A DNA stretch of 64,000 nucleotides from Hormiphora californensis (lineage: Eukaryota; Ctenophora; Tentaculata; Cydippida; Pleurobrachiidae). Both the position numbers and the translations under genes were made by a program. Of the stretch, positions 1 through 11,270 are shown piece after piece. Each line of letters starts with the position of its first letter. The first letter of the stretch is position 1. A model generated the notes under the pieces. It searched no databases and had not been told where the DNA came from. It saw nothing but the letters and a program-made list of their open reading frames with translations. The stretch lies in contig CM035356.1 in the NCBI GenBank assembly GCA_020137815.1, forward strand, positions 6,940,880 through 7,004,879, read 5' to 3'.

Positions 1-2
1 TA

Positions 3-134
3 GAAAGGCTAGCTGAGAGAGTAAAGTACAGATTTGAATCTCAGCCCAGTAGTGTAGCAGCGGCTGCTTTTATTGATATGTCACCTCCCCATGCAAGTGA
101 CATGTCATCAGCTCAACGAGCACAGTTTGTGTAT
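3..134 (+). CDS. possible partial coding exon at the left edge
   Basis: An open frame runs from the window edge and is rich in Ser, Ala, Arg and Glu (it includes ERLAERVKYRF and SSVAAAAFIDMSPPH). It can end at a GTATGT donor after base 134, leaving two bases of a codon. That phase would fit the LIM exon at 1130, but the exon lacks the CxxC and His needed for the missing first half of that LIM domain, so it may belong to another gene or be chance. I do not recognise the protein. Confidence 0.3.
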
Positions 135-1129
135 GTCTGTGTGTGTGTGTGTTGGTGTAATGTAGGTTTGTTTGTTCTAAACGACTTACTATAACATATG
201 TCCATGTATGCAGCTAAGTGTCAGATGCTTACTTAGTATCACTGCATAATGATACAGAATAACTAAATGTATTATATAGGTAGTATTAGTATGTATAGTA
301 GTACATTGTATACCCCAAATTATCATATTACTGATGGCTACTGTAAACGATATTATATAATGGGCCGATCAGGAACTCTTTTGTATCCAAGATACTATAT
401 CAAGTGTAGGTATTTCGAGTTTTCACTATTCCACTGTTTATCGATGTTACTAACCCTGCAAAACCCTCACAGAGCACGGAGTTACCTATCCATACTTGTG
501 TGGCTCACACCGAATTTTATGTGAGGGAAGATCAAACGCAGACTGCGTCACAATAAATGCTCCCTTGTACACGATTTATAAGGCCACCTAGTATACACAC
601 TGTGTTGCATCTCTATGAATTCCCTGCTGTTGCAACAGGCACATCACTAGGCATTGCTAGGAGTTTGTGTAGATCTTACGAGTCACAGATTTCTCTCTTT
701 CCCTCTCTCTCTCATTCAATCTCTCCATAGATTTTCCTAATCTCTATTTCCGCCTTTAAAATAATCGTTTCGAGCCTCCCCTGAGAGAGCGAAAGAGAGA
801 TAGAAGGAAAGACAGAGTGAGAGAGATAATAGAAGGAGAGAGAGCTAGAGTGAGAGAGATAGAGAGAGAAAACATCCCTTCTTTCACATAATTCATTCTA
901 ATTATCCTAATTCTCTAAATTACCTGTCGTCTCACCACTGTAGTAATTAATGTTCATAATTGAGTAAATAATGTTCATAATTGCAATCTTTATCACCTGG
1001 TTAATTCGAACATTCTTTGAAAATTCAATCAATATCTAATCAACTCTCATTCCCAAGGACCCTTTTTATATTAAATTTCAGAAAACATGATCAACTACCC
1101 CATCCCTCCCTAGTCCTAAGTCCCTACAG
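135..1129. other. AT-rich non-coding stretch upstream of the LIM exons
   Basis: No convincing exon is seen. It holds a short GT run near 140, CT- and GA-rich tracts around 690-870 and AT-rich sequence ending in the 3' splice site used by the first LIM exon (CCCTACAG, ending 1129). I searched it for a CxxC half-LIM exon and found none. Confidence 0.5.
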
Positions 1130-2520
1130 GTTGTGTTTCAAGTGTGCAGGGTGCGAGAAGAGGCTGACACCCGGTATGGAGACAGAGCATGATGGGAAAC
1201 CGTACTGTAAAAACTGCTATGGAAAACGTTTCGGTCCCAAGGGTAGGTAATTTTTTGCTTTTTCAGAATGATCATTTTATTTTGCCAAAGGGGATCGTAA
1301 TTTATGGAGTATGGGGCGCCTCTGAGATATCATATCAGAAAATACGGACAAGATTGCAAAAAGCAGAAGAAATCTTTCTCGTTTTTGTTTTTTTCTATCC
1401 CTTTTCCACACCTCCCTGTTGTGAGTCTTCATGGCTTCTTCTGGCAGCATGTGGTCTGTCACCACTTCAATTAGATTTCTTTTGTAAAGTGTCTACACTT
1501 ACTTATATACAGGCCGATGTTGGCCGCCACCCCTTTTAGATTTCTTTTTCTAAGATAAAAAATAAATTGTGTGCTCTTCTCACCGCCTATTTTTACAGGT
1601 GTTGGAGGCGGCGCCACTGCTGGATGTCTACAAAACACGGAGGAGAGTTCCTCTACCAGCAAGTTTAAGAACAACAACCCTGCTAGCAATAAGGTAGGAT
1701 TATATTTTACCAGACCCCTGTTCATGTTTGTCCAGCTTTTTACCAGATATCTCTATCTCAAGATATTTCATATAATTTGTCCCGATATCTCTTTGTGATT
1801 TCGCACGAAAATAGTACCACAATTATACCGATTGTGATTTCACACCGTATTCACTGGGCTTGCACCGTTGCAGTTTGCAATAACGACTCAAGAAAAGTGC
1901 CATCGATGCGAGAAAACCGTCTACGCCGCTGAGAAGATGATAGTCCTCCGAAAGGTATGTTTGTAACGCGCGGTGACATCCAAACTTATATCTCGGCGCG
2001 AAATGACGCGCGCGAATTCCCACGCCAGTCTAAAATCTCACCGTTTCACCACCTTTTTTCAGATTTTCCATAAGATTTGTGTCAAATGCAACAGTTGTGG
2101 CAAAACCATGGAGGCTGGAGCTGTTCTAGAGCACGATGATGAGATTTACTGCAAAAGTAAGATGTGATTTTAACTGTGAATGTGAAAGAGAGAAAAAGAA
2201 GCGTTGATATGTGAATTTCCCGCCTTTTTATTTGACTTCTTTTTACCAGGCTGCTACGCTCGAGACTTTGGGCCGCACGGAAAGATTTAGAGCGTGTGTG
2301 TGACTGAGAGTGTGAGCATGAATCCGAATTTACTTCAGAACTTCTTGATTTTTTGATTTCCCAACTCTTATTTCCCTCCTTTCATTTTCTCTCCTTTCAG
2401 TTTCTCTCCTCTAACTCTCTCCTTTCAGATTGCTACGGAAAGAACTTTGGGCCGAAGGGATTTGGATTTGGAATGTCCTCGGCCACCTTGAACACTGGGG
2501 ATTATGCTCCCGACTCTTAA
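1130..2520 (+). CDS. CRP/muscle-LIM-like two-LIM-domain protein (5' part outside window), two alternative last exons
   Basis: Cysteine-rich proteins of the CRP/MLP family use paired zinc-binding LIM domains to link actin-associated proteins and transcription partners. Exons: 1130-1242, 1599-1693, 1874-1954, 2063-2156, then either 2250-2290 or 2429-2520. The first gives the second half of LIM1 (CFKCAGC, later YCKNCYGKRFGPKG). The next is a Gly/Ser/Asn linker. The following two make LIM2: CHRC, then FHKICVKCNSC, then YCK. Each last exon independently supplies the final zinc Cys and the CYxxxFGPxG end. The second continues FGFGMSSATLNTGDYAPDS, typical of CRP tails; the first stops three residues after the motif. 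All junctions keep frame. The exon with the first half of LIM1 is not seen, so the gene is partial at its 5' side. Family assignment is firm; exact orthology is not. Confidence 0.87.
2250..2290 (+). CDS. alternative terminal exon A of the LIM gene
   Basis: Acceptor TTTTACCAG ends at 2249. Joined to base 2156 it reads S-CYARDFGPHGKI then TAG at 2288-2290. It completes LIM2 but gives a short, charged end without the glycine-rich tail. It must be chosen instead of, not together with, exon B because it carries its own stop. Confidence 0.72.
2429..2520 (+). CDS. alternative terminal exon B of the LIM gene
   Basis: Acceptor CCTTTCAG ends at 2428. Joined to base 2156 it reads N-CYGKNFGPKGFGFGMSS and continues to a TAA at 2518-2520. 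This is the canonical CRP ending with the glycine-rich stretch. It enters in the same phase as exon A. Confidence 0.8.
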
Positions 2521-2998
2521 AGGACTGTATATGAGCTTTAGAAAAAAAGGAAATGGACTCGATTTTAATATAATTTGACAAATGGCATTTTAGTTTTACA
2601 ATGTATTAATGAGATGACGAGATTGTAAATACCCGGCTGTGGTCTGATCTGGTCGTTATAGCATCGATTATAACAGATCAGACCGTTGCTGGGCTGAGAT
2701 TTGAGAAGTGAAATCTCAGAAAGGGAGAGATTTCTGAGATTCAAGAGACTGCAGGGATATTGGAGTAACTTCTGTCAGAGCATTGGCCTGACCCTATTCT
2801 CAGCGGTCAGAGCATTGGCCTGACTGAGGTACTCCATATATCCCGGACCATATTATGAGCAAATGGTGCAGTCAACAAAAAGACGAAGAAGACGAAGAAG
2901 AGAAGTGAGAATTTATATATCTAAGTTTTGTGCATGTGTAAAAATTATATTACATTCTATTCCGTTAGATATTGTTGTTTTCCACTTAGTACACACTA

Positions 2999-3123
2999 CA
3001 GTCGGACCCCGATTTACCGGGAGTATAGATTTCCTCCGATATAGGAAATCACCAGTATTTTAACGGGAAAACACCCCCCCCCCCCCCCCCCCCCGAGAAT
3101 CCCGGTAAATCGGGGTTCGACTG
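2999..3123. mobile_element. short pogo/Tigger-like MITE
   Basis: Begins CAGTCGGACCCCGATTTACC and ends in the near-complement GGTAAATCGGGGTTCGACTG, flanked on both sides by TA (2997-2998 and 3124-3125). TA target duplication and a CAGT start are typical of pogo/Tc1-type elements. It holds a C homopolymer of about 22 bases near 3073-3094 and no coding capacity. Confidence 0.75.
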
Positions 3124-3262
3124 TACATTACATTAGATGGCTATTCTACTTGCACTGTTATGGATGGTTGGAAGGGTCCAGTTAGGCCTAATTAGGATAG
3201 AGCTGTATTTGGTTTGGAAAATTAGATCATATCTACAGTTCCAACTGCAACCCATGGTCATG

Positions 3263-3317
3263 ATTGATGGTCAGAGGGGGGAGGCTGGTTGCCAACCCTC
3301 CCCCTCTGACCATCAAT
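3263..3317. repeat. imperfect hairpin of about 26-bp arms
   Basis: ATTGATGGTCAGAGGGGG on the left faces its complement CCCCCTCTGACCATCAAT on the right, with a short GC-rich loop. It lies in the aquaporin upstream region. Confidence 0.65.
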
Positions 3318-3744
3318 AACTGCACCGTGTTGTGTGTGTGTGGTAGTTAATTGGAATGACTCCAGAGTGCACCGGCCGGCAGATCAGCCGGGAGCTATTG
3401 TGTAAGCACCCCGCAGGTGCAGAGATGTTCGTACAGAATTCCATGCCCTCTATTGAAAACATGGACCTCAATCCTGCATCGTCAGACAGCGGTTCATCCG
3501 GAAATTCGATCACTATCGGGACAGCAAATGCACCCATTTTGGTAGCTAAATCAGGGCAAAATATGGTAGTACATATCACTATCATGGCGACCCAGCTGCA
3601 TTGTATATCATGCCTCGCTTGAGGGGCTTGCACAGTTGTCCTGACAGTCGGGTGACAACATATACACCCCCAATAGCGCCTGTAGATCTCCCCCCTGTTT
3701 TGGTTCAAGTTTGATTGCCAGCAGTTTCAGTTACCGCACGTATA

Positions 3745-6700
3745 ATGACATCTTCAAGCAGCAGTCGCTCCAGTAGCGAGAAGGTATAGTTTTTGTTAGA
3801 TTTTTTAAATTAGAATCAGAAACCAGGTCCAAATTAAATACAGTCGGACCCCGATTTAGTAGCATCCTCGGGGGAACAAAATCCTGCCACTAGATCGGGG
3901 TGCCACTAAATCGAGGTGAGCCATATTTGGCCCATAAAAACCTATTTTATGCCCAAAATGCTATACTAAAACTAAAGACACCTCTAACTGTTATATGCAA
4001 TGTTCATGTATTGTTAACATGATCATTTCTGATTAGAAATAGAAAACTATAAAATAATTTTTTCAAAAAAAATTTTCTAAGTCATACCGGCCCGTCCGAT
4101 TTGTGTTTCGAATCGGTGCAGCTTACTGGATATCCTGTCTAATTAGCGGGTTCGAAACGAACCGATACGTGATACCATGCCGAATTGGGACACCCTAAGC
4201 GGGTGAGGAAGTATGTATCAAAATTTCAAAATAACTTTTTCTCTCAAAATTTATGGGGAGCACCGATCAAAGCATTGGCAATCTTCCTGTAAAATTTTGC
4301 AAAAAAAGTTTTAAAATTTTTAAAGGTATACCAGCCACGTCCGAATCCTGTTTCGAATCGGTGCATCTTATCGCATGTCCTGTTACTAATTAGACGGTTT
4401 GGGACGAATCGAAACGTGATCCCCATCGAATCGAAATTTTGACGCTTGGTGAACTTGACATTCAATGGCCCCATGGGGATCACGTATCGGTTCGTTCCGA
4501 ACCGTCTAATTAGCAGCAGGACATGCGATAAGATTCACTGATTCGAAACACGATTCGGACGTGGCTGGTGTTTCTTTGAAAAATTTTCAAAAAAATTTCA
4601 AAAAAATTTCACAAAAAAAATTCAAAAAAATTTTTGGGGGAAAAAAATCCTGCCACTAAATCGGGGTGCCACTAAATCGGGGGCCACTAAACTGTTGTAA
4701 CAGAAGAACAAACAACCAGGGAGCTGCTATGTTTCCCCGCCAACGTTTCATTCCTAACACGAAGGCGGGACAGACATTTCGGATCATTTATACATCACGC
4801 AAACAGTATAGAACAAATCCTTGTGTTTTAGTAGCACTAAATTGCGCGCCACATTGCGAAATTGCGCGCCACACATTTCCTGAAAAAGTGTCAATGAAGT
4901 GGTTTATGAAGGAGCAGGTTGTTGTTGTGTGCGCGGCTCTAGTTGCTACATGTTGCCCCTCGCAACCTGAAACGGGACAAGAGAGCTGACTTGCTACACA
5001 TAGTCACTATATCCGTTTAGATTTCTAAACCCCGTATGCCTTTTTGCAAAAGGCATCCGGGTGAAGGCCTTCGGCCTTCACCCGCGCGGGGAAAAAATTT
5101 TTTCCCTGCCCGGGTGAATGCCCGAAGGGCATTTACCCGGGATGATGTTTTTAGCACGCACGTGCTAAAAAGATCATAAAGGGTTTAGAAATCAGCAGAT
5201 TGTGTAGTTAACTAAAAGTGTCCATCCGTCCGTCCGTCACGGACAACGCTTGACAACGCTCCTTCATCAAATCAATTAATTGTTTTGATGAAATATGATG
5301 TCACGAGGCGCTTCTCCTGCAGGAAACTCGCGCGCGCACAGGACGTTTATGTTTCACTTCAAAGAAAGTCTATAACTTTGGCGCCGCGCCCTACGTCATT
5401 GTACTGTACAATGTTCACTTTTGAGTTGTGGCAATGGCATGAACTGCGACTTGAATACTACATGATATCACATAACCTTGAAACTGGAGTCTAATTAGTC
5501 AACCCATCAGCTTTACCGGCTCACATATCAGCATCCACTTAGAAGCAGGCGTGGCACAATCCAGATCTCATGCCGGCTGTCAAACTTTGACTCAAAGTTT
5601 ATATCCTTGAAGTTGGGCAGGGAAATACAGCATTATGGGTACATAATGCAAATAATTCTTGTTGGGGGAAAAAAATCCTGCCACTAAATCGGGGTGCCAC
5701 TAAATCGGGGGCCACTAAATCGGGGTCCGACTGTATTTCCTTTTTCCTTTTTTCTTGGACCAAGGGCCTTGGTAATGAAAATAAAAGAACTGAGAAGTTC
5801 CCTGATCATCATATTGAATTATTTGTAATTTCTTTACCAATAATCCACGGCCTATCTAAACCTCACAATATCTCCAGGATCATAATCCAGACATGGTTTT
5901 GGAGAACAAGGAAGCAGAGAACAGATACTACGAAAACCAGGATAGATACCGAGAAGAGGATCAAGAGAAGGGAAGTTACCGTTCCCAGGAGAGTGTCGAG
6001 GTTGTGGAGGTTTCTAACTTTAGGGAAAAAGAAAAGGTACAGTGTTTTGTCAGATCTTGGCCCACGAATTTGTACATCTTATACAGTTTTATTTACTAAA
6101 TCTTGCTAGATCGAATATCAATTTTAACTAGAGCAAAGATTTTTCATTTCAACTGGTGCATGTGCAGATTGCAGTTGGTTAGCTGATCCCTGGCCCTGGC
6201 CCTCCAATATAATTACCATGATCTCTATCAGGTGAAGCGTGAGAAAAGTATTTACTCTTGGTCATTTGGCCGGTCAGATATTTCTAAACACCTTGCTAAG
6301 GCCTGTATAGCGGAGGGAATCGGTTGTTTCTTTCTTATTCTTCTTTGTGTGGGGAGCGCCAATTCTAGGATCCTAGTTCAACTGACAACCGGTGTGACAC
6401 ATCTTCAAGCCCTTTACTGGATTGGGATCTCTATTTCATTCGGAATCGGTATGTAAATATTAAACAGTAACTTACAATTTACATCCAAAGTCCAAACCCA
6501 CGTCCCTGCTTTGGTAGCTTTGCAGCCACCCGCGGACCCATTCCTCTACCATGGGAGCCCCTGCTCTGCAAGAGCTCAGTTATGAGTTATTTCGTAACCA
6601 TGGTTACTATAACCATGTCTCTCCCATGCTTTGCAGGTTGTGCGGGTATAATTCACATTCTCTCTGAAACCAGTGGAGGACACATAAACCCCGCAGTCAC

Positions 6701-7826
6701 CCTGGCTCTCTTTGTGGACAGGAGGATCAGCTTCATTCACTGCCTGTTTTACATCATAGCCCAGTTCCTTGGAGGATTCCTTGGTGCAGGTATACTTTTA
6801 CAGTCGGACCCCGATTTACCGGGCCCTGATTTATCGCAACCCCGATTTACCGGGAGGATAAATTTCCCCCAATATAGGAAATTGACGGTATTTGACCCCG
6901 ATATACCGGGCACCCCGATTTACCGGGCAAAACCCATTCCCCCGAGCATCCCGGTAAATCGGGGTCCGACTGTATACCTTTTAGTCAATTTCCAACAAAA
7001 AAACCACGTCGCGTGTGTGCACACATGTATTTTTCAAAGTGTCCTGCCCAGTGCGCCAGGCCAGTACGGTTGGTTTTTACCACACCATCCCCCACAGGAA
7101 TACTTTATGGAGTCGGTAACCATGGCAACCTAACAACCGACATCTACGGTGGAAACAGCTTCAACGCAGATGAAATCAACTTCCTCCAAGCGTTCTTCAT
7201 TGAGCTGTTTGGAACCATGTTCCTTGTCTTGGTTGTCTTCTCTACCATTGATGTTAGGCGGGGTCATGATCCCTCGTTCCTCCAACCCCTCGCCATCGGA
7301 TTCGCAATTCTTGTCCTTCATATTTGGATGGTAAGTCGCACTTATAATTCACGCTATAACCTACCTAGTACCTTCACCACCACCACTTGCTAAGTCCTTC
7401 ACACTTAGATGGTGGGTACAGTTATAATTCCATTTACTTTAGATACCCTGATTATTATAATGGGGTCAGGAACCAATTGAAGAGATTGACACAGTGTGGC
7501 TGTAAAATTACACATGCCTTCCCTGTTATAGATTCCCTATACCAACTGTGCAATTAACCCTGTCCGTGGATCCGTGTGGAACATTGTCATTGGAAACGCA
7601 GACGAACAAATCTTTGTAAGTTCCCATAGCTACAAACATATTTTACTTTAACATCTTCTAAACCCGTGACAATTATGTGACGGTCACATTTGTCAAATAT
7701 TGTGACACAAAAGACACGGAACTCAAACTAATATAGTTTTACTCTATCCAAATTCAGATATTCCTACTTGCGCCCTTGTGTGGAGGTGCTTTGGCGGTGC
7801 CTCTCTACAACTTGGTCTTCAAATGA
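3745..7826 (+). CDS. aquaporin (MIP family), orthodox water-channel type
   Basis: Six-helix water channel of the plasma or an internal membrane. Exons: 3745-3783, 5878-6036, 6232-6448, 6637-6789, 7098-7330, 7532-7615, 7758-7826; about 317 residues with every junction in frame. The first ~75 residues are a polar, Ser/Glu/Arg-rich cytosolic tail. Helices follow at roughly 78-100, 115-146, 165-195, 210-235, 248-272 and 290-314. The first pore motif is SGGHINPAVT (NPA at 156-158). The second is NPV (CAINPVRG, 276-278) instead of NPA. Aligning on the two motifs, the selectivity-filter positions are Phe136, His264, Cys273 and Arg279, the same four residues as mammalian AQP1, including the mercury-sensitive Cys. 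This supports water rather than glycerol transport. Intron 1 carries a 1.9 kb transposon and intron 4 a second copy. The start is the first ATG of a 13-codon exon and is less certain than the rest. Confidence 0.9.
4327..4565. repeat. inverted repeat, about 100-bp arms
   Basis: The left arm includes TTTCGAATCGGTGCATCTTA and GACGGTTTGGGACGAATCG. The right arm carries the reverse complement, ending ATTCGGACGTGGCTGG. It is nested inside the 1.9 kb element; a more diverged relative lies just before it at 4085-4175. Confidence 0.65.
5035..5175. repeat. cluster of four adjacent palindromes
   Basis: Consecutive hairpins: ATGCCTTTTTGCAAAAGGCAT, then GGGTGAAGGCCTTCGGCC..., then GGGTGAATGCCCGAAGGGC..., then TTTTTAGCACG/CGTGCTAAAA. 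A shorter relative with the same CATCCGGGTGAATGCC core lies at 11812-11880. Confidence 0.7.
6801..6972. mobile_element. pogo-like MITE in aquaporin intron 4
   Basis: CAGTCGGACCCCGATTTACC to GGTAAATCGGGGTCCGACTG with TA on each side. Internal copies of CCCCGATTTACCGGG are present. It has no coding capacity; an open frame that crosses it from the aquaporin exon is chance. Confidence 0.75.
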
Positions 7827-7951
7827 AGGGACAATAACATCAGATAGTGACATTTGGCAACGTGACAGTGACAGATTGGACCCGATCGGGGTAGCTGCAA
7901 TATTAAATGTAGATATAGTGATTATCTAGTAGACTACTAGATATAGATATA
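7827..7951. other. aquaporin 3' region
   Basis: Short AT-rich sequence directly after the aquaporin stop. I see no clear AATAAA signal in it. It runs into the foldback element at 7952. Confidence 0.4.
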
Positions 7952-8898
7952 TAGTAGAGTCGATAAGAACACTCACCTCCTCCGATTTCAGTAAAACTTC
8001 TCACATGCTAAAATATGATAATGGAGGTACAAATACCGCTTATTTTAGGTCCAAAAAGTTTTTGGTTCGTTAATTATCGCTAATTGAAAAACGCCAAAAA
8101 TGGGCTAAAATGGCCCTTAAGGTGGATTTGAAATTTTGGAGTTGGAACTCCAGACTTCGTACAGGTGTCCGCTAGGATGCCAATATGCACCACAGGCGGG
8201 CTCAGGCCTAAATTCGTCCGAATTTTTGCGTAAGACCGGATGGCGTAAATCTTGGTCACGTGACCTCGGCTAACTTCTGAACCGCTCAAGTAAGGGATGT
8301 TTATAACCTGCTTAATCGATGCAGAATATGATGAAAATGACACGTTTTGACATCATTTTTCATCCCAGACGCACAGGAAAGACACAAATCGCCTTACAAA
8401 ATTGACGCCATCTAGTCTCCCGCTCTTTTTTTGCAAAACTCTAACTTCTGAACCGTTGAAGTAAGGGAGGTTCATAGCCTGCTTAATCGATGCAGAAAGA
8501 AAAATAAATGAGAGGAAATGGCCTTATTTTTCATCTCCGGCGTGCAGGAAAGGCACAAATAGCAAAAAACTGATTTTTTGCCCAAATCACGTGACCAAAA
8601 TTCACGCCATCCGGCCTTACGCAAAAATTCGGACGAATTTAGGCCTGAGCCCGCCTGTGGTGCATATTGGCATCCTAGCGGACACCTGTACGAAGTCTGG
8701 AGTTCCAACTCCAAAATTTCAAATCCACCTTAAGGGCCATTTCAGCCCATTTTTGGCGTTTTTCAATTAGCGATAATTAACGAACCAAAAGTTTTTCGGA
8801 CCTAAAATAAGCGGTATTTGTACCTCCATTATCATATGTTAGCATGTGAGAAGTTTCACTGAAATCGGAGGAGGTGAGTGTTCTTATCGACTCTACTA
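7952..8898. mobile_element. foldback element with very long inverted repeats (TAGTAGAGTCGATAA family)
   Basis: The first about 290 bases reappear inverted at the other end, beginning TAGTAGAGTCGATAAG and ending CTTATCGACTCTACTA. The arms include GATAATGGAGGTACAAATACC and a second conserved block around 8130-8250 mirrored at 8610-8730. The middle has a repeated piece (TTCTGAACCG...AAGTAAGGGA) at 8274 and 8448. No transposase is visible. The terminal 15 bases are shared with the element at 39369-40547. Confidence 0.8.
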
Positions 8899-9648
8899 AT
8901 AACAGATATGGCAGTGACAGATCGGGATAAAGACAGACAATGAAGTGTGTACTGACATAATTGTTTTCATGTTTACATAAGTTACGGAGAATTAGAATTA
9001 TAGACACAATATGTAGAACTCATGGGATAATAAAAACACAAACAATATTTTTGGGATGCTAATTTCTGGTTTAAAGCAGTTTTGAGTACAACAATATGTA
9101 TACACTAGATCACGCAATTTAAAGTTTACGTATATTTTCGAAATGTCAATTTGCAATTTGATGGTGACAGTCAGCTTCCCCTACCGCGATCCAAGAAAGA
9201 AACCACTTTTGCTTTACCGCTTGCTGAAATTTACAACGGTTAGCGGTGCTATTTTTAGCACTTTTTGTGCCTAAAAGTGTGTCTATCAAAAAACTATAAC
9301 AGTATAATGCAACTAGACCAAAACATTTGCATACGTTATAATCATACTATTATTAAAGCAAATAGGGAAATGATGGGTGATGGTTTTTTTACCAAATATG
9401 GCACAAAATTCCTGGAAATAGCCTTTTGCACGTGTTGTCCCTAGAGGGACCCTGACAACCTGCCAGCTTGAGCCTTAAACTGCACGTGCATCCTTGATTC
9501 ATCTCTCTGCCGGTTGTGTGATTGATCGTTTGCTCGATTTGATCTGTTCACCCCCTGTTCACTACGTTTCGTGAACATCACTACTTCTTACTTCTGGTTA
9601 CTTCTGATGATTCGCCGCCGTTTACACTCCGACCGGGGTATCGCTTGC
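8899..9648. other. non-coding stretch between foldback element and LINE
   Basis: AT-rich, no convincing exon. The part from about 9480 may be the 3' untranslated end of the retrotransposon on the minus strand. Confidence 0.4.
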
Positions 9649-11270
9649 TTACAACTCCCCGTCGTTCAGTCTCATGTCTAGTATAGAGTTCCTGGAGCTT
9701 CGTACATATCCCGTAACTGGGGGACAGTCCGAAAACGACGTCAGGTATCTTGACAGCTGAACTTTGAATACCTGGAACTCGTCAATTTGATTAAGTTTTG
9801 CAGGTAAACAGTTCCATAGTCGTGGTCCCATAACAGCAAAGGATCCGTCATATGCTGTCTGTTTGGCCATAGTGGACAGTTTGGTCAATTTGGGAACCAC
9901 AGCTCGAACTCCAAGTCGGCCTCCAGTTGTGAACCTTATTTTGAGGTCATTGGAGACTAGGCCGTGCATGATCTTCCACATGTGGAGAATGGAGTATCTC
10001 TCTCTCCTGCGCTGCAGGGAGCTAAGGCCCAGGTATTGCAGTCTCAGAGTCTCTGCCAGTAATCCATCCCCTTGCACTCAGAGATCCGTCTGGTGAAGGA
10101 GCGTTGCACCCCCTCTAAAACCTGGATATCCTGGATCTTGGTAGGATTCCAAAGAGGGCAGCAGTATTCCAGCAGGCTTCTTACCATGCTCTTGTAGAGG
10201 GTTACCATAACCCCTCTATCCCTGGTCCTGAACACACTAAACACCCAGGCTGCTTTCCTCTTAGCGTTTTCGGCGATGGTAGCGATGTGACCGGACCAGG
10301 TTAGATCAGAATGAACAAGCACGCCCAAATCCTTAACCGAGGACATAGGTTTCAGCAGCCCTGCTGAAGTGCTGTAGCTCAAGATATCAGCAGTAAAAGG
10401 GAGATGGTGCATGAGATGGTCACGTGAAACGCCATGCAGTAGGAATTCAAACTTATCCGTATGCAGTTTCATGTTATTTCTCAGTGACCACTCGGTAACC
10501 GAATCCAGGTCCCGTTGGAGTATTTTCATATCCATTTCTCCTCCAATACTCTTCATGATTCGTGTGTCATCTGCAAAGCACCGCAGTGTACTTCCTGACA
10601 CAACCGTTGTGATATCATTCAGATATATTAAAAAGAGCATCGGTCCCAAAACTGACCCTTGGGGAACTCCGCTCTTAACATGTACAGGCTCCGACTGACA
10701 TCCATCCACCGTGACTCTCTGCACTCTTCCTTCCAGGAAAGACTGGATCCATGTCACGAGACCTTCATGTACCTTATAGCTTCTAAGCTTTCTAATCAAG
10801 ATGTTATGATCAACTCGGTCAAACGCCTTAGCGTAATCAAGGTACACAGAGTCAGTTTCCATGCCATCGAGTGCATTACTATGGATGTTGTCGAAGTGAT
10901 CTAGGAGCTGGGTGAGGCAACTTCTCCCACGCCTAAATCCATGTTGAATGTCGTTAAAAAGCTCATTTTTCTCAAAATGGTTCACTAGCTTTTTCCGTAC
11001 GACTCTCTCGAAGACCTTAATGGTATGATCGGTCAGAGAGACAGGGCGATAATTTGCAGCTGAGGACCTGCTACCCTTCTTGTAGAGGGGGGTGACAAGC
11101 GACACCTTGGACGATGATGGAACAATACCTTCCCCTAGCGACCTAGTCCACATCAGGTACAGTGGGTGTGCCACCGCTTCAGCGCAGCTTTTCAGCAGTA
11201 TGAACACAATCGCCAGCGAGTTTGGAGGAGCCATATGTCCCAAACTGGACTACGTGATAGAATCCTACAA
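9649..11270 (-). pseudogene. 5'-truncated, frameshifted non-LTR (LINE) reverse transcriptase
   Basis: A minus-strand frame from 11243 to 10044 encodes the reverse transcriptase core. Visible motifs are YLDYAKAFDRVDHN (motif A), SGVPQGSVLGPMLFLIYLND (motif B) and CFADDT (motif C), after the usual PLYKKGSR...NYRPVSLT entry region. Translation breaks near 10080, within the WQRL/ETLRLQYL overlap, by a single-base frameshift. It resumes in another frame to 9649 with the typical SLQRRRERY...MWKI C-terminal region. No endonuclease domain lies upstream, where similarity stops near 11270, so the copy is 5'-truncated as LINE copies usually are. It resembles the CR1/RTE/Jockey side of the tree; I cannot place it further. 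Very likely dead. Confidence 0.88.

Larger units (their letters stand above)
2521..3744. other. intergenic: LIM 3' region, short inverted repeats, aquaporin upstream region
   Basis: Holds a short dispersed unit, GTCAGAGCATTGGCC, twice (about 2774-2824); the second half of it recurs near 44675. It also holds a pogo-like element at 2999-3123 and a hairpin at 3263-3317. An open frame at 3356-3622 has an equally open antisense frame and no recognisable domain; I do not call it a gene. Confidence 0.5.
3841..5733. mobile_element. 1.9 kb pogo-like non-autonomous element in aquaporin intron 1
   Basis: Starts CAGTCGGACCCCGATTTAG and ends CTAAATCGGGGTCCGACTG, flanked by TA. The TIRs carry the TTAGTGGCA-type variant rather than TTACCGG. 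It contains no transposase frame I can recognise. Inside are a large inverted repeat (about 4327-4565), a cluster of stacked palindromes (5035-5175) and sequence related to 11560-11890, so it looks like a composite of several insertions. Confidence 0.7.

Noticed and set aside
3313-3708. Overlapping open frames of 131 (-) and 88 (+) residues
   Set aside because: Both strands are open, neither shows a domain or fitting splice sites, and the aquaporin gene starts directly after.
4666-4989. 107-residue open frame inside the 1.9 kb transposon
   Set aside because: No similarity to transposases; it spans several nested repeat pieces.
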